NCBI GenBank assembly: GCA_016712625.1
Contig: JADJQQ010000018.1
Location: forward strand, 62,001 to 126,000
Direction: 5' to 3'
Source: Candidatus Competibacteraceae bacterium
GTDB lineage: Bacteria > Pseudomonadota > Gammaproteobacteria > Competibacterales > Competibacteraceae
Length of the DNA: 64,000 bases
How positions within the stretch are numbered: the first letter of the stretch is position 1; every line of letters begins with the position of its first letter. The notes under the pieces were generated by a model. It worked only from the letters and a program-made list of their open reading frames with translations, was not told the origin of the DNA and did not search any database. Shown piece after piece: positions 18,044 through 27,058 of the stretch. The position numbers and the translations under genes were made by a program.

Positions 18044-18795
18044 CGGCCCGCCCGCAATTCATGTTCGGCCACGTCGCGCACCGGCGGTTACGACCCACGG
18101 TCCATGCGTTCGCATATCCGGTGTTTTACGTGCGGTTGCCGCTGGCCGATCTGGCGGCCGCCGAAGGCCCGTTGTTCGCAATCGACCGCTTCAATGCCCT
18201 GAGCTTTTATCAGAAGGACCACGGCCCGCGCGATGGCAGTCCGTTGGACTCTTGGATCAAAATGCTGCTGCGCGAGCGGGGACTTCCCGACGATGGAGAA
18301 GTCGTGTTGCAAACCTTCCCGCGCGTCTGGGGCTATGTCTTCAATCCGGTCAGTTTCTGGTTTTGTCACAACCGCGCCGGCGCATTGATCGCGGTGCTGG
18401 CGGAAGTCAATAACACCTTCGGTGGCCACCACCATTATCTCCTGCACAACCCCGACGGCATCCCGCTGCGGGACGGACAAACGTTGTGGGCGGACAAGCG
18501 TTTCCATGTGTCGCCCTTTTGCGTGATCAAAGGCGGTTACCGATTTTGCTTTCGACTGGAAACGACAAGGCCGCTGGCGCGGATTGATTACGACGACGGC
18601 GAGGGCGAGCTATTGTTGACCTCCATTTCTGGCCGACCTCGATCGTGGACGACGCGCGGCTTGTTGGCCGCCCTGTTACGGATGCCCTTTCTCACGGTCG
18701 GCGTGATGCTGCGGATTCACTGGCAAGCGCTGCGGTTGTGGCTGAAGAGGGTTCCTTTTCACGGCAAAACTCCTCGGCTTGTTTCTTCGGATTGA
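18040..18795 (+). CDS. DUF1365 family protein
   Basis: 251 residues with conserved DUF1365 motifs: GHVAHRRLRP near the start, FNPVSFWFC, AVLAEVNNTFG, and KRFHVSPF, with basic C-terminal helices. No biochemical function is established. Its constant company with a flavin amine oxidase and a Cfa-like methyltransferase suggests a role in phospholipid acyl-chain modification. Starts within the stop of the amine oxidase gene. Confidence 0.9.
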   Translation: MTARPQFMFGHVAHRRLRPTVHAFAYPVFYVRLPLADLAAAEGPLFAIDRFNALSFYQKDHGPRDGSPLDSWIKMLLRERGLPDDGEVVLQTFPRVWGYVFNPVSFWFCHNRAGALIAVLAEVNNTFGGHHHYLLHNPDGIPLRDGQTLWADKRFHVSPFCVIKGGYRFCFRLETTRPLARIDYDDGEGELLLTSISGRPRSWTTRGLLAALLRMPFLTVGVMLRIHWQALRLWLKRVPFHGKTPRLVSSD

Positions 18796-18810
18796 TAGGG
18801 AACCGATACG

Positions 18811-19992
18811 ATGAGCGATGCGATGATCTTGCGAGAACCGGCTCGGCTGGATCGCGATACCCAGTTGGCTTTCGAGCTGTTGAGCAAGCTGGAAGAGGGC
18901 ATGTTGGAAGTCCGCCTGCCGGATGGCTCCAGCCGGCTGTTTGGGTCCGGCCGACAAAAGGTGACGTGGGAAGTACGCGATGAAGCGATGTTTGGCCAGT
19001 TATTGACCCGCACCGATCTCGGCTTAGCCGAAACGTGCATCGACGGGGCTTGGGATTCATCCGATCTGGTCGGCTTGCTGGTTTTGCTAGTGAACAACCG
19101 CCGGGCGATCCCAAAAGTTTGGTACGGTCATTGGCGTCAGATGTGGATGGCGCGCCTGCGCCATTGGCGCAACCGCAACAACCGCGCCGGCAGTCGGCGC
19201 AACATCATGGCGCACTACGATCTCGGCAACGACTTTTACCAGCTTTGGCTGGATCGCGGCATGAGCTATTCCAGCGCGCTCTATCAAGACGGCGCGGCCA
19301 GCGATCTGGAGCGTGCCCAATACAACAAATACCGGCGGATTTTGGCGCGGCTGCGGGCAACGCCCGGACAGCGCGTGCTCGAAATCGGTTGCGGTTGGGG
19401 CGCATTCGCCGAGTTAGCGCTACAGGAGGGCCTGCGGTGCACCGGCCTGACGCTATCGCCCGCTCAACTGGCGTGGGCCAAACAGCGTGCGCCGGGCGCC
19501 GATCTGCGATTGCAGGATTATCGTGATGTCGGCGGGCAGTTCGACCATGTGGTATCGGTTGAAATGTTCGAGGCAGTCGGCGAGCGCTGGTGGCCAGCCT
19601 ATTTCAAGACGGTGGCTCGGGTCTTGAAGCCGGGCGGACGGGCGATGATCCAGAGCATTACCATTGATGATGAGCGGTTTGACCGTTATCGCACGGGAAC
19701 GGATTTTATTCAGCAGTATATCTTTCCCGGCGGCATGTTGCCCTCGCGCCGCGCCTTCCGCGCGGCGGCGGCCCGGCAAGGCTTGCGGGTGAACGACGAA
19801 TCGGCTTTCGGTCGAGACTACGCCCGCACGCTGATGGAGTGGCGTCGCGCGTTTGAAGCGAATTGGGAACGCATCGCCGCCCTCGGATACGACGAACGAT
19901 TTCGCCGCTTGTGGCGTTTCTATCTCTGCTATTGTGAAGCCGGCTTTCGCACGAAAACTATCGATGTCGTTCAGTTCGAGCTTAGCCATTAG
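18811..19992 (+). CDS. Cyclopropane-fatty-acyl-phospholipid synthase family methyltransferase
   Basis: 393 residues. The SAM site reads VLEIGCGWGAFAE (about residue 190), preceded by NIMAHYDLGNDFYQLWLD with the Cfa signature MSYSSALY, and followed by SVEMFEAVGE. The family transfers a methyl or methylene group to unsaturated acyl chains of membrane phospholipids. In this operon it may make methylated or furan fatty acids rather than simple cyclopropanes; that is inference. It is 15 bp after the DUF1365 gene. The MerR/B12 promoter upstream suggests light control. Confidence 0.88.
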   Translation: MSDAMILREPARLDRDTQLAFELLSKLEEGMLEVRLPDGSSRLFGSGRQKVTWEVRDEAMFGQLLTRTDLGLAETCIDGAWDSSDLVGLLVLLVNNRRAIPKVWYGHWRQMWMARLRHWRNRNNRAGSRRNIMAHYDLGNDFYQLWLDRGMSYSSALYQDGAASDLERAQYNKYRRILARLRATPGQRVLEIGCGWGAFAELALQEGLRCTGLTLSPAQLAWAKQRAPGADLRLQDYRDVGGQFDHVVSVEMFEAVGERWWPAYFKTVARVLKPGGRAMIQSITIDDERFDRYRTGTDFIQQYIFPGGMLPSRRAFRAAAARQGLRVNDESAFGRDYARTLMEWRRAFEANWERIAALGYDERFRRLWRFYLCYCEAGFRTKTIDVVQFELSH

Positions 19993-20241
19993 TCGACGGC
20001 GTTTGCTTGCATTATGGCTGGCATGGCCCCTAGCCGGCACCGCCGCGCCCGAACGGGCTCGACGCGTTGGAACTTTGTCGCCAAATTGAATTTAGCGCTG
20101 GTGGCCGGATTGCTCTGGCGCTGGTGTAATTTCTTGGAACCTGAATTCTGAAGACAGCGTCAATCGCGGCCCGGCCCAGTCCCGTTTCGGGCGCTGGCTG
20201 TCGGTTATCCACCCGCTGTATCCGATCTGGTATTTGCACCT
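19993..20241 (+). other. Degraded coding remnants between cfa-like gene and SDR
   Basis: No intact gene. Two pieces look once coding: 19990-20089 reads SRRRLLALWLAWPLAGTAA, a signal-peptide-like start, in the frame that runs through the end of the methyltransferase gene; 20068-20151 reads NLALVAGLLWRWC in another frame before a stop. In related clusters this position holds small lipocalin/DUF2878/DUF3833 or chalcone-isomerase-like genes, so a deleted gene is plausible. Confidence 0.4.
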
Positions 20242-21000
20242 GTGATCAATCCAAAAATCACTGACTGGCAAGGACGGCGGGTTTGGCTGATCGGCGCGTC
20301 CAGCGGTATCGGCGCGGCCTTGGCGAGTGAATTGGCCGGCCGAGGGGCGCGTCTGGCGCTGTCGGCCCGACGTGCTGATAAACTGGCGGCGTTAGAACCC
20401 AAGAACGCATTGCGGCTGCCATGCGATGCGACGGATGGCTCCCACTTGGTCGCCGCCCGCGCCGCGCTGCTGGCAGCCTGGGGCGGCGTCGATCTGGTCG
20501 TCTATTTGGCCGGCGATTACGTACCGATGCGGGCGGAGCAATTCGACTTGGCGACGGCTGAGCGCTTGCTGGCTGTCAATTACCTTGGCGCGCTGCGCCT
20601 GACCGCGACCGTGCTGGCCGATTTACCAGCGGGTGGCGGCATCGCCTTTGTCGCCAGCGTTGCTGGCTACGGCGGCTTACCCAAGGCGCTCGCCTACGGG
20701 CCGGGCAAGGCGGCGCTCATCCACCTTGCCGAATGCCTGTACTTTGATCTGTCGCCGAGGCGGATCGGCGTTTGGGTTATCAATCCCGGTTTTGTGGCGA
20801 CACCGTTAACCGCCAAGAACGATTTTAAGATGCCGGCGCTGATGACGCCGGAACGGGCGGCCAGCGCCTTGGCGGACGGTTTTGCGACGGGAGGATTCGA
20901 AATCCATTTTCCGAAGCGTTTTACGCGCTGGCTGAAACTGGCTTCACTGTTGCCGTACCGCTGGTATTTTCCCTTGGTTCGCTTGATCAGCGGAGGATGA
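20242..21000 (+). CDS. Short-chain dehydrogenase/reductase
   Basis: 252 residues starting at GTG. NAD(P) motif LIGASSGIGAALA (T-G-x3-G-x-G variant with a basic ARRADK after strand 2, suggesting NADPH), N-x-L-G active-site strand, S-V-A, and catalytic Y-G-P-G-K. A hydrophobic C-terminus (W-L-K-L-A-S-L-L-P) suggests membrane contact. SDRs are regular members of the light- or singlet-oxygen-induced DUF1365/Cfa clusters. It is followed after 1 bp by the NTF2-like gene. Confidence 0.88.
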   Translation: MINPKITDWQGRRVWLIGASSGIGAALASELAGRGARLALSARRADKLAALEPKNALRLPCDATDGSHLVAARAALLAAWGGVDLVVYLAGDYVPMRAEQFDLATAERLLAVNYLGALRLTATVLADLPAGGGIAFVASVAGYGGLPKALAYGPGKAALIHLAECLYFDLSPRRIGVWVINPGFVATPLTAKNDFKMPALMTPERAASALADGFATGGFEIHFPKRFTRWLKLASLLPYRWYFPLVRLISGG

Positions 21001-21001
21001 A

Positions 21002-21427
21002 ATGCAGTTGACGGTGTTGATCGACTTTTACCAGACGTTGACGCCGGATAGCGTGTCGCGCTTTCCTGAATTTTACAGCGAAGACGCCCGATTCAAGGAC
21101 CCGTTCAATGAAGTGGTAGGGATCGCCGCCATCCAGCGTATTTTCAACCACATGTACCGTCAGGTGAACGAACCGCGCTTCGTCATCGTTGAATACAGCG
21201 TTTTTCCCGGCGGGACCATGTTGGTCTGGGGACTTCATTTTCATTTTAAACGGCGGGTAAACGCCGGGTCCGAGGTGATCCGAGGGATGTCGCACCTAAC
21301 CTTTGACAGCGAGGGCAAGGTCACTTATCACCGCGATTACTGGGACACCGCCGAGGAGCTGTACATGAAGTGGCCCTTGCTCGGCAGCGTGCTACGGCGC
21401 TTGCGGCGTGCGCTTGCGGCGGCTTGA
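21002..21427 (+). CDS. NTF2/SnoaL-like domain protein
   Basis: 141 residues with a cone-shaped NTF2 fold pattern: L-x-x-F-Y-Q-x-L-T-P, Y-S-E-D-A-R-F-K-D-P-F-N, I-Q-R-I-F-N-H-M, and a final H-L-T-F-D-S-E-G-K-V-x-Y-H-R-D-Y-W-D. This subtype ends DUF1365/Cfa-type operons in other gammaproteobacteria. Function is unknown; a lipid intermediate binder or isomerase is conceivable. GGAGG is placed at its ATG by the end of the SDR gene. Confidence 0.82.
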   Translation: MQLTVLIDFYQTLTPDSVSRFPEFYSEDARFKDPFNEVVGIAAIQRIFNHMYRQVNEPRFVIVEYSVFPGGTMLVWGLHFHFKRRVNAGSEVIRGMSHLTFDSEGKVTYHRDYWDTAEELYMKWPLLGSVLRRLRRALAAA

Positions 21428-21670
21428 GCGTCTAAAGGCCGATCCGATGCCAGCCGCCTACTTGGCGGTTCCATTGCCTTAATTTCTGTTGAGTGGTTTG
21501 TAAACGCGCATAGCGCGCACTCCACGCGCGGGGTCACTATGCACCCAATCGTAGGTAGATGGTTCAAGATGATGATATAAATACACAGTCCAAGTGAACC
21601 CCAAAGAGAGAATCGAATGGAGTGCGACTGGCGAATCCTCCGTCCCGCGCGCGAGACAAAGGATCGCCAG

Positions 21671-21861
21671 AATGAATTTCAATGGGACGCTCCATTGCTG
21701 TTGGAGCGGCAGTTGACGGCGGAGGAGCGCATGGCGCGCGCCGCCCACGCCTATTGCCAGGAAAAACGGCTCCGCGCATCCAGTGGGTCTTTCGCCATGA
21801 AACCACCGATCCAGCAATCTTTCGGGAGATGGGCGAGCCAGGGCTGCTCGGCCCAACCATC
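21671..21861 (+). pseudogene. Glutaryl-CoA dehydrogenase (gcdH) N-terminal fragment, frameshifted
   Basis: In one frame the sequence reads NEFQWDAPLLLERQLTAEER, then AYCQEK. Near 21775 it shifts frame to FRHETTDPAIFREMGEPG and LLGPTI, ending at 21861. Both pieces align in order with the first 70 residues of glutaryl-CoA dehydrogenases. The rest of the enzyme is missing. A remnant, not a gene. Confidence 0.75.
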
Positions 21862-21918
21862 CAGAACTTTAATCTCTTTGATCTTAATCTTCCGCTGCTT
21901 GTGGTGGGTCATGCCTAG

Positions 21919-21944
21919 ATACCCCGCTGTTTGCGACGGGGTAT
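21919..21944. terminator. Possible terminator hairpin
   Basis: ATACCCCG and CGGGGTAT form a perfect 8-bp stem with a 10-nt loop, 13 bp beyond the end of the binding-protein gene. It lacks a strong T run on either side, so it may be only a weak terminator. Confidence 0.4.
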
Positions 21945-21956
21945 TTCATTGATCCG

Positions 21957-23243
21957 CTATTTAAATAACTGTGTCAACTCCTGTGTTGTGATAGGCGCAA
22001 ATTGGCCGTCGCGCAATAAAAACGACCCTACGTAATTGTATCCTTGATTGCTAGTCGTGAAATCCACCTTGATGCCACCCAGATCATGGAGCTGGCGACG
22101 TGCGGCTTTCAGAAAATTCTCACGCGTCAGAGGACCCTCAACCGCTTGTAGGATGGTTAAAAACAGTTTTCCATCCAGATAGCCTTCCAGGGACACGGGA
22201 TTAAAATCCGACCCAAGCGCTTTGCGGGCTTCAGCCACCACGGCAAGAGAAGAATTTAAGTGGGGTACAACTTCCGTGGCGATGACCTTATCCGTAACCT
22301 TCTTCTCCTTCAGGAGAATCTGGAGTCGATCACCGGTCACATTGGATGTTACGCTGTAAATCCAGGGTTCATTTTTGTAAGCACGGCCATAGGCGATAAA
22401 GTTGACGGCAGGTTCGTAGACCGCTGCCATTGCGACCAACCGACAACGAACGCCATTATCAGTCTCCCATTTCTTCAATGAATTATAGGCCGAGGTACCG
22501 CTGATGATATCTTTTTCATAAACCCCAACTGGCCCTAGTCCGTTTCGGGCTGGATTAACGCCTGGCAAGGCAATAATCTGATCGAGCTTGGCAACGAGAT
22601 CCTGCGCGCCATGTTTGGCCATCGCCGAGCGCAGGCCGGTCAAACCGCTCACTCCAAAGGCATCATTCTGTACATAGGCGCACACTTCGTTTGGTTTTAC
22701 GCCCCCCGCTAGCGCCGCACTCACCACGCTTTCCACTTCGCTGGCGTAGCTGGCGCGAAAATTGAGCACCTCGCCGGGTCCGGTAAACGCCGCGCCTGAA
22801 AAAGGCGCGATCACCGGCACCTTCTTTTCAGCCAGCAAAGGCAAGGTCGCTTTCACGGTCGGCGAGCCATAACTGCCAAGTATGGCGAAAACTCCTTTGT
22901 CAAGCAGTTGCGAGATGGCGGCAACAGACAGTTTGGGGTCGTAGAAATCATTAATTGCCATGTATTCGACCCGCAATCCGCGTACTGTTTGGCTGGCCAG
23001 GGCCGTGTCGATCCCTTTCTTCAGGGAGAGCGCATTATGCTTGCGATCTCCTTCCAAAGCCGTATTGGCGCCAATGCGGATCGACTGCTCGGTAACCCCG
23101 GCTTCAAGCGCCCAGCTCCCCGGTGAAACCAGGTTGCATCCCAGCCAAATCCCTAGAATCATCCCGCCCGTTTTAGAGAATTTTGATCCCGCGGTTTTGC
23201 GTTCAGTCCGAAATGGTGGTTGTTTTCTCATGGATGTTTTCAC
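21957..23243 (-). CDS. ABC transporter periplasmic substrate-binding protein, branched-chain amino acid type
   Basis: 428 residues of the Leu/Ile/Val-binding (Peripla_BP_6) family. An N-terminal hydrophobic segment (about residues 27-46, MILGIWLGCNLVSPGSWALE) acts as signal peptide. The mature start SIRIGANTALEGDRK and the later AILGSYGSPTVKATLPLLAE and VPVIAPFSGA stretches are typical. No permease or ATPase is adjacent, so it is an orphan binding protein and its ligand cannot be named. The N-terminal 26 residues before the signal are unusually long and the true start may be internal. Confidence 0.85.
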   Translation of the reverse strand: MKTSMRKQPPFRTERKTAGSKFSKTGGMILGIWLGCNLVSPGSWALEAGVTEQSIRIGANTALEGDRKHNALSLKKGIDTALASQTVRGLRVEYMAINDFYDPKLSVAAISQLLDKGVFAILGSYGSPTVKATLPLLAEKKVPVIAPFSGAAFTGPGEVLNFRASYASEVESVVSAALAGGVKPNEVCAYVQNDAFGVSGLTGLRSAMAKHGAQDLVAKLDQIIALPGVNPARNGLGPVGVYEKDIISGTSAYNSLKKWETDNGVRCRLVAMAAVYEPAVNFIAYGRAYKNEPWIYSVTSNVTGDRLQILLKEKKVTDKVIATEVVPHLNSSLAVVAEARKALGSDFNPVSLEGYLDGKLFLTILQAVEGPLTRENFLKAARRQLHDLGGIKVDFTTSNQGYNYVGSFLLRDGQFAPITTQELTQLFK

Positions 23244-23966
23244 CGGTTAGCGATTGGAGCTATCTTTACAAGGCCAGTCTTGTGAGGCTTGGCGTGATTG
23301 GGGTAGGGTCGAATGGCTACAGCTAAAATTGACCTTTGTCATTATGGGCCGTCTTCTTCCATTCTGGCTTGAAAGGCAATCTAGAGGGAGCCAGAATTAT
23401 TTTTTGATGGGAACACAGCACCTATCTCGGCTGTTATGCGCCAAACGCATCCGTGCATTTGTTGCAGTCGATTTATTGCCACGCCATATCGGTCGGCGGC
23501 ATTCAGCGACAGCCCCAGAGAGTCTGGCGTGTATCGAGACTCTAAAGGTAGGTAAATTTAGTATATGAGCTCCCTATTTCACCTGTAAAGCCTAGTCTAT
23601 TATTAAATAAATACCATCGAAGCAGCGAAGATCTTAAAGTGAGAAAAGATTATTGATGCGCCGGAAGGGTTTGAGATAAAGAGGGTGCTAGCGTTTAAGA
23701 AGGTGCTGCTGGAGTTTAAGCCCAAAGACATGGGTGATTCGCGTATCTGATTCGTTGGTGAGCGAATGGAAAACAGCTTATGACACGGTTCGTCGTACGC
23801 GGGAGACGAATCGCGCGGGGGATTTCGTCTGGCATTCTTCGCCTTTCGATAAGCTGGCGTCGATGAGGCGGGTAATTAATTTTGGTCGCCGCGCTAGAGC
23901 GAACATCGCACGATAATCCAGAGCAATGACTTTTGGTTCCGATCCGAAACGCAGGAGCAATTCGCT
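23244..23966. other. Intergenic region without a recognised gene
   Basis: About 720 bp. A short reading 23655-23749 (KIIDAPEGFEIKRVLAFKKV and onward) looks coding-like but has no start, and I could not assign it. AGGAG at 23952-23956 belongs to the next gene. Other open frames here have no supporting signal. Confidence 0.5.
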
Positions 23967-24734
23967 ATGGCTATAGATATTCTTTTTGGTGGCGTTAGCG
24001 ACTCCGTTGACAAAGCCAGCTATGTCTCGAGCAAGCTGAAGTCGTTCTTCGAATATGGCGGCCAACTCGGCTCGGCAGCGCAAAACCCTGTGCCAGTTCC
24101 AGATAGCGAGTTGCGGACATGGACTGATTTCGTCTGCATTCATCTGAATGATGCCGTCTCCCCACCACCGTTGGCCAGCAAGTCCCAATTCCCGACCATT
24201 ACGATGGCGCAGCAAGCAGCAGTCAATAAGAGCAGCGCGTGCTTTATCCAAGAAGTCGATGCTTGCAGCCCGCTCCTTGTGGGTGAGCAACTGGTGGGAG
24301 AAGGCGATTTCGTCACGTATTTGCTCAGCGCCTATAGTTCCTATGCCGCGGGGACTCCGGTCTTGCAGCGAACGACTAACCTGGCGACGCTGTATTACAT
24401 AGCCACCCATGTCCAGCTGCTACCCAACGGCGACTTGGCTGATGTTCTCCCCACACCGGTCGCCACGCCGCAAAAGACCGCCACGCAACCCCCCCTTCCG
24501 CGCTGGCCGTTGCATCGGTGGGCGATGGCTTGGCTACCCAAGCCGAGAATATCGCCAAAGGTCTGGTTTGGGCGTTACCGCCCCCGTGGAGCGCGATTGG
24601 CGCCACGCTGCTTAACTTGCTGTTTCCCGACAGCAGCGACGGCATCGATTGGACGACGGTGTTCCAACAATTTAGCCAGATCGTGCTGGATGCCGATACG
24701 GAAACGACGGTCGATACGCAAGACGGTTTGCTGA
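23967..24734 (+). CDS. Putative helical toxin-like protein, N-terminal part before frameshift
   Basis: The gene has AGGAG 8 nt before ATG and starts MAIDILFGGVSDSVDKASYV. The coding sense is lost near the C7 run at 24489-24495: up to T-Q-P-P the frame looks real; after it the sequence becomes W/R-rich and artificial. One extra C there restores a frame that continues to 25381. The full protein would be about 471 residues. I do not recognise the N-terminal 175 residues (mostly helical, no signal peptide, V-P-V-P-D-S-E-L-R-T-W). The gene stands alone on the plus strand, convergent with the dioxygenase operon. Confidence 0.6.
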   Translation: MAIDILFGGVSDSVDKASYVSSKLKSFFEYGGQLGSAAQNPVPVPDSELRTWTDFVCIHLNDAVSPPPLASKSQFPTITMAQQAAVNKSSACFIQEVDACSPLLVGEQLVGEGDFVTYLLSAYSSYAAGTPVLQRTTNLATLYYIATHVQLLPNGDLADVLPTPVATPQKTATQPPLPRWPLHRWAMAWLPKPRISPKVWFGRYRPRGARLAPRCLTCCFPTAATASIGRRCSNNLARSCWMPIRKRRSIRKTVC

Positions 24735-25381
24735 ACGGCGTGCTCGCCGATATTAACGATTACGTCAACACCAAGATAGGCCAGACCAAAACAGCGCTTA
24801 CCATCCAGTTGGAAGGTTACCTGAACACCACCAACGGCATCGTCGGGGTGTTGGAGAATAGCCAGTTCGCTCAAAAAGGGCTGGCTACGTTCGTGCACGC
24901 GGCCGGGATAGAGCTGGCGATTCTGCAAGAGATGGCCCAGCAAGACCCGGCGGTCAGCGATCCCTTGCAATCGGGGCATGTCACCACCATCGCCCAAAAT
25001 GCGGCGGCTTATGCCACTTTCGCCACGAACACCCTGAATGCGGTGCTCGATGGGCTGGCCACCCAGCGCGGGCAACAGGTGTCGGGGGTGTTACACGGCC
25101 GGCATTGCATCTATGCCGGGCACGGTATTTCAGACTGTACCACGTATTATTATTTCAACGATCCCACAGCGAATTATACCAGCGCGCAATACTACTCAGC
25201 CGGCAAGCACGATGATCCCGCGGCCCGCTGTCAGACCGACCGGAATAACTATGCCAGCCAAGTGGGAGCGCAAAACCGGGTGCAAAAAAGCACGGAGGCC
25301 CAATGGATCTGGAACACGATCAGTTGGTGGCAAAAGCTCGTCAACACGCCGTTGCCGCAACAACCCTATTCGGGTTCGTGA
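24499..25381 (+). CDS. Putative helical toxin-like protein, C-terminal part after frameshift
   Basis: Continues the previous entry in the next frame. ALPPPWSAIGATLLNLLFP, then a W-x-x-x-F-x-Q-F-x-x-I-V helix, D-G-L-L-N-G-V-L-A-D-I-N-D-Y-V, resemble in order the helix 1-4 region of Cry-type delta-endotoxin N-terminal domains (hydrophobic loop, D/W-x-x-F, L-x-G-L-x-x-x-x-x-Y). The resemblance is by eye and weak. The C-terminus has four cysteines (GRHCIYAGHGISDC and later C) and many Y and W. No database comparison could be made; it may instead be an unrelated helical pore former or structural protein. Confidence 0.45.
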
Positions 25382-25401
25382 TCTCAATCCGTGTCCCCGC
25401 G

Positions 25402-26145
25402 TCAGGGCGCGGATAGCATCCGCACCCCATCCTTGTTCAAAACCAGCACCTTGCCGCTCAGAACGCCAGCCTCCAGGCGCACGAGGCTGTCGACAACGCT
25501 GTCTGTGGAAATCAGGCGTGGGAAAGCGTCGGGCGCCGTGGCGTTGACGCGGACGCCGAAGGCGCGAAACTCCTCGGCCATATGCCATGTCAGGAAATTC
25601 AACGCGGCTTTTGAGGCGCTGTAAGCGCTTTGGCCGCTACCGGAGTAAATCCGCACGCCGGCGATGCTCGATACATTGATGATGTTGCGGTTCATCTGGG
25701 CGTTCTCTGGCGCGCGGTCCCGCCAGAACTGGCGAGCGATCAGCACCGCGAGTCTGAGCGGCGCGCACACATTGATATTGAACTGCGTTTGCAGGCTCGC
25801 GAGCAATTGATCGCTATCGACCATGGGCGACCAAATGGAATGGACCGCCGCGTTGATCAGTACATCGATCCGGTTAAAACGGGCGAGCGTGACCTCCACG
25901 ATGCGAGCAAGGTCCCGTTCGTCGCTCAAATCCGCCCGCAGCGCGTAGACCGGATGCCGATTCTCCGCAAGTTCCGCTGTCGGATCGAGCGGGTCCACCA
26001 GGGATTGCAGTTGTGAAGGCACTTGCGGCGCTCGCCGCCGGTAAACCGCCACGATTTCGTATTTATCCGCGTGCCGTTGGCAGAATCGCGTTCCGAGCCG
26101 CCCTCCCGCGCCGGTGAGGATGCAAACCTTTTTAGTCGAGTTCAT
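25402..26145 (-). CDS. Short-chain dehydrogenase/reductase in the dioxygenase operon
   Basis: 247 residues from ATG 26145. NAD(P) motif TGAGGRLGTRF, D-L-S-D-E-R-D at the second nucleotide site, N-A-A-V-H-S at the active strand, I-N-V-S-S-I, and catalytic Y-S-A-S-K. It is 7 bp after the stop of a 2-oxoglutarate dioxygenase gene, the last gene of the leftward operon. A plausible task is oxidation or reduction of a product made by the dioxygenases, or of a nucleotide-sugar; this is inference. Confidence 0.85.
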   Translation of the reverse strand: MNSTKKVCILTGAGGRLGTRFCQRHADKYEIVAVYRRRAPQVPSQLQSLVDPLDPTAELAENRHPVYALRADLSDERDLARIVEVTLARFNRIDVLINAAVHSIWSPMVDSDQLLASLQTQFNINVCAPLRLAVLIARQFWRDRAPENAQMNRNIINVSSIAGVRIYSGSGQSAYSASKAALNFLTWHMAEEFRAFGVRVNATAPDAFPRLISTDSVVDSLVRLEAGVLSGKVLVLNKDGVRMLSAP

Positions 26146-26152
26146 TGAAAGG

Positions 26153-26938
26153 TTAACTCTTTGGCCAGTAAACGATTTTATTGCCCCAGCGCAAAACCGT
26201 CTCCGCCTTGGTGCGATGCAACCACAGGATGATCGAATTGCGCTCGTTACGGCGGTTCGAGAGAAATCGATGATAGGAGTAAGGGGTGCATTCGAACAGT
26301 AACAGCGTGTTATTGATCGGCGGAACGGACGCGGCGGGTTCTGAGTCGGAGGCGCTGAGATATAAACCCGTTTCGCCGCCGTCACCCGCTCTCCAAGGCG
26401 GGTTGTTGATATAGAACAACATCGCTGCCGCTCGAACGCGCTCCTGGACGGCCAAACCCGCCTCCGCCGTCGCTCCGCTATGATAGTCGCAGCGCTCATC
26501 CGACACGTTGGTGCCCACACCGTCATCCGCGAGCGGGAACCACCCCGGATTCAGATCGTTGTGGATGCGACCGCTGGCGCTGCCCACCCGATGGTGGTGC
26601 AGTCCGCCATTGATATCGCCCGTCACCGTCATTCCCAGAACGGCCGCCAGCCTATCGTGCCAAGATCGCGAGATAAACAGACTTAAAGGCCCTGTCATCC
26701 GAGGGGTAAAGCCGATGGAATAAACGTCGTAAGCTGATCGGTGCCGAAACGGCCCGACGTTGAAGTGTTCTTGCGACGGTGCCGCAAGCAGTGTCTTAAA
26801 TGACGCCTCCAGCTCTGCGTATATTTCGTCGGCGAATACCTTGTGCGCCACGATATGAGGAAATGGAGCGGAACGGCGAATCCACCGTCGACTTTCCAGT
26901 ACCTCGTCGAGTCGAAATCCCGCGTCTAACTCAATCAT
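26153..26938 (-). CDS. 2-oxoglutarate/Fe(II) dioxygenase A (prolyl-hydroxylase-like)
   Basis: 261 residues from ATG 26938. Double-stranded beta-helix iron site: H126-N-D128 (GRIHNDLNPGWF), distal H223 (SYHRFLSNRR) and R233, the likely 2-oxoglutarate anchor, before NSIILWLHR. The preceding FYINNPPW...GGETGLY is typical of 2OG-FeII_Oxy enzymes that modify proteins or peptides. The iron residues fall at almost the same positions in dioxygenase B (29019-29798), so the two are paralogues. It lies downstream of the Pro-Gly-Pro-Glu repeat genes in the same operon. Confidence 0.85.
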   Translation of the reverse strand: MIELDAGFRLDEVLESRRWIRRSAPFPHIVAHKVFADEIYAELEASFKTLLAAPSQEHFNVGPFRHRSAYDVYSIGFTPRMTGPLSLFISRSWHDRLAAVLGMTVTGDINGGLHHHRVGSASGRIHNDLNPGWFPLADDGVGTNVSDERCDYHSGATAEAGLAVQERVRAAAMLFYINNPPWRAGDGGETGLYLSASDSEPAASVPPINNTLLLFECTPYSYHRFLSNRRNERNSIILWLHRTKAETVLRWGNKIVYWPKS

Positions 26939-27058
26939 ATCGCCATTTCGCTCGGTAACAGGCCTGTTGCATCGCCCTCTGCCTCCACGAGAGCGATACG
27001 AGCACACGTTATTTTCGGGTTTTACACGCACCTAACACCTGTAATCACCACTCTTGGG

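Noticed and set aside
23254..23568. 104-codon frame after the binding-protein gene
   Set aside because: No ribosome site or motif; composition unlike the neighbours' coding regions.
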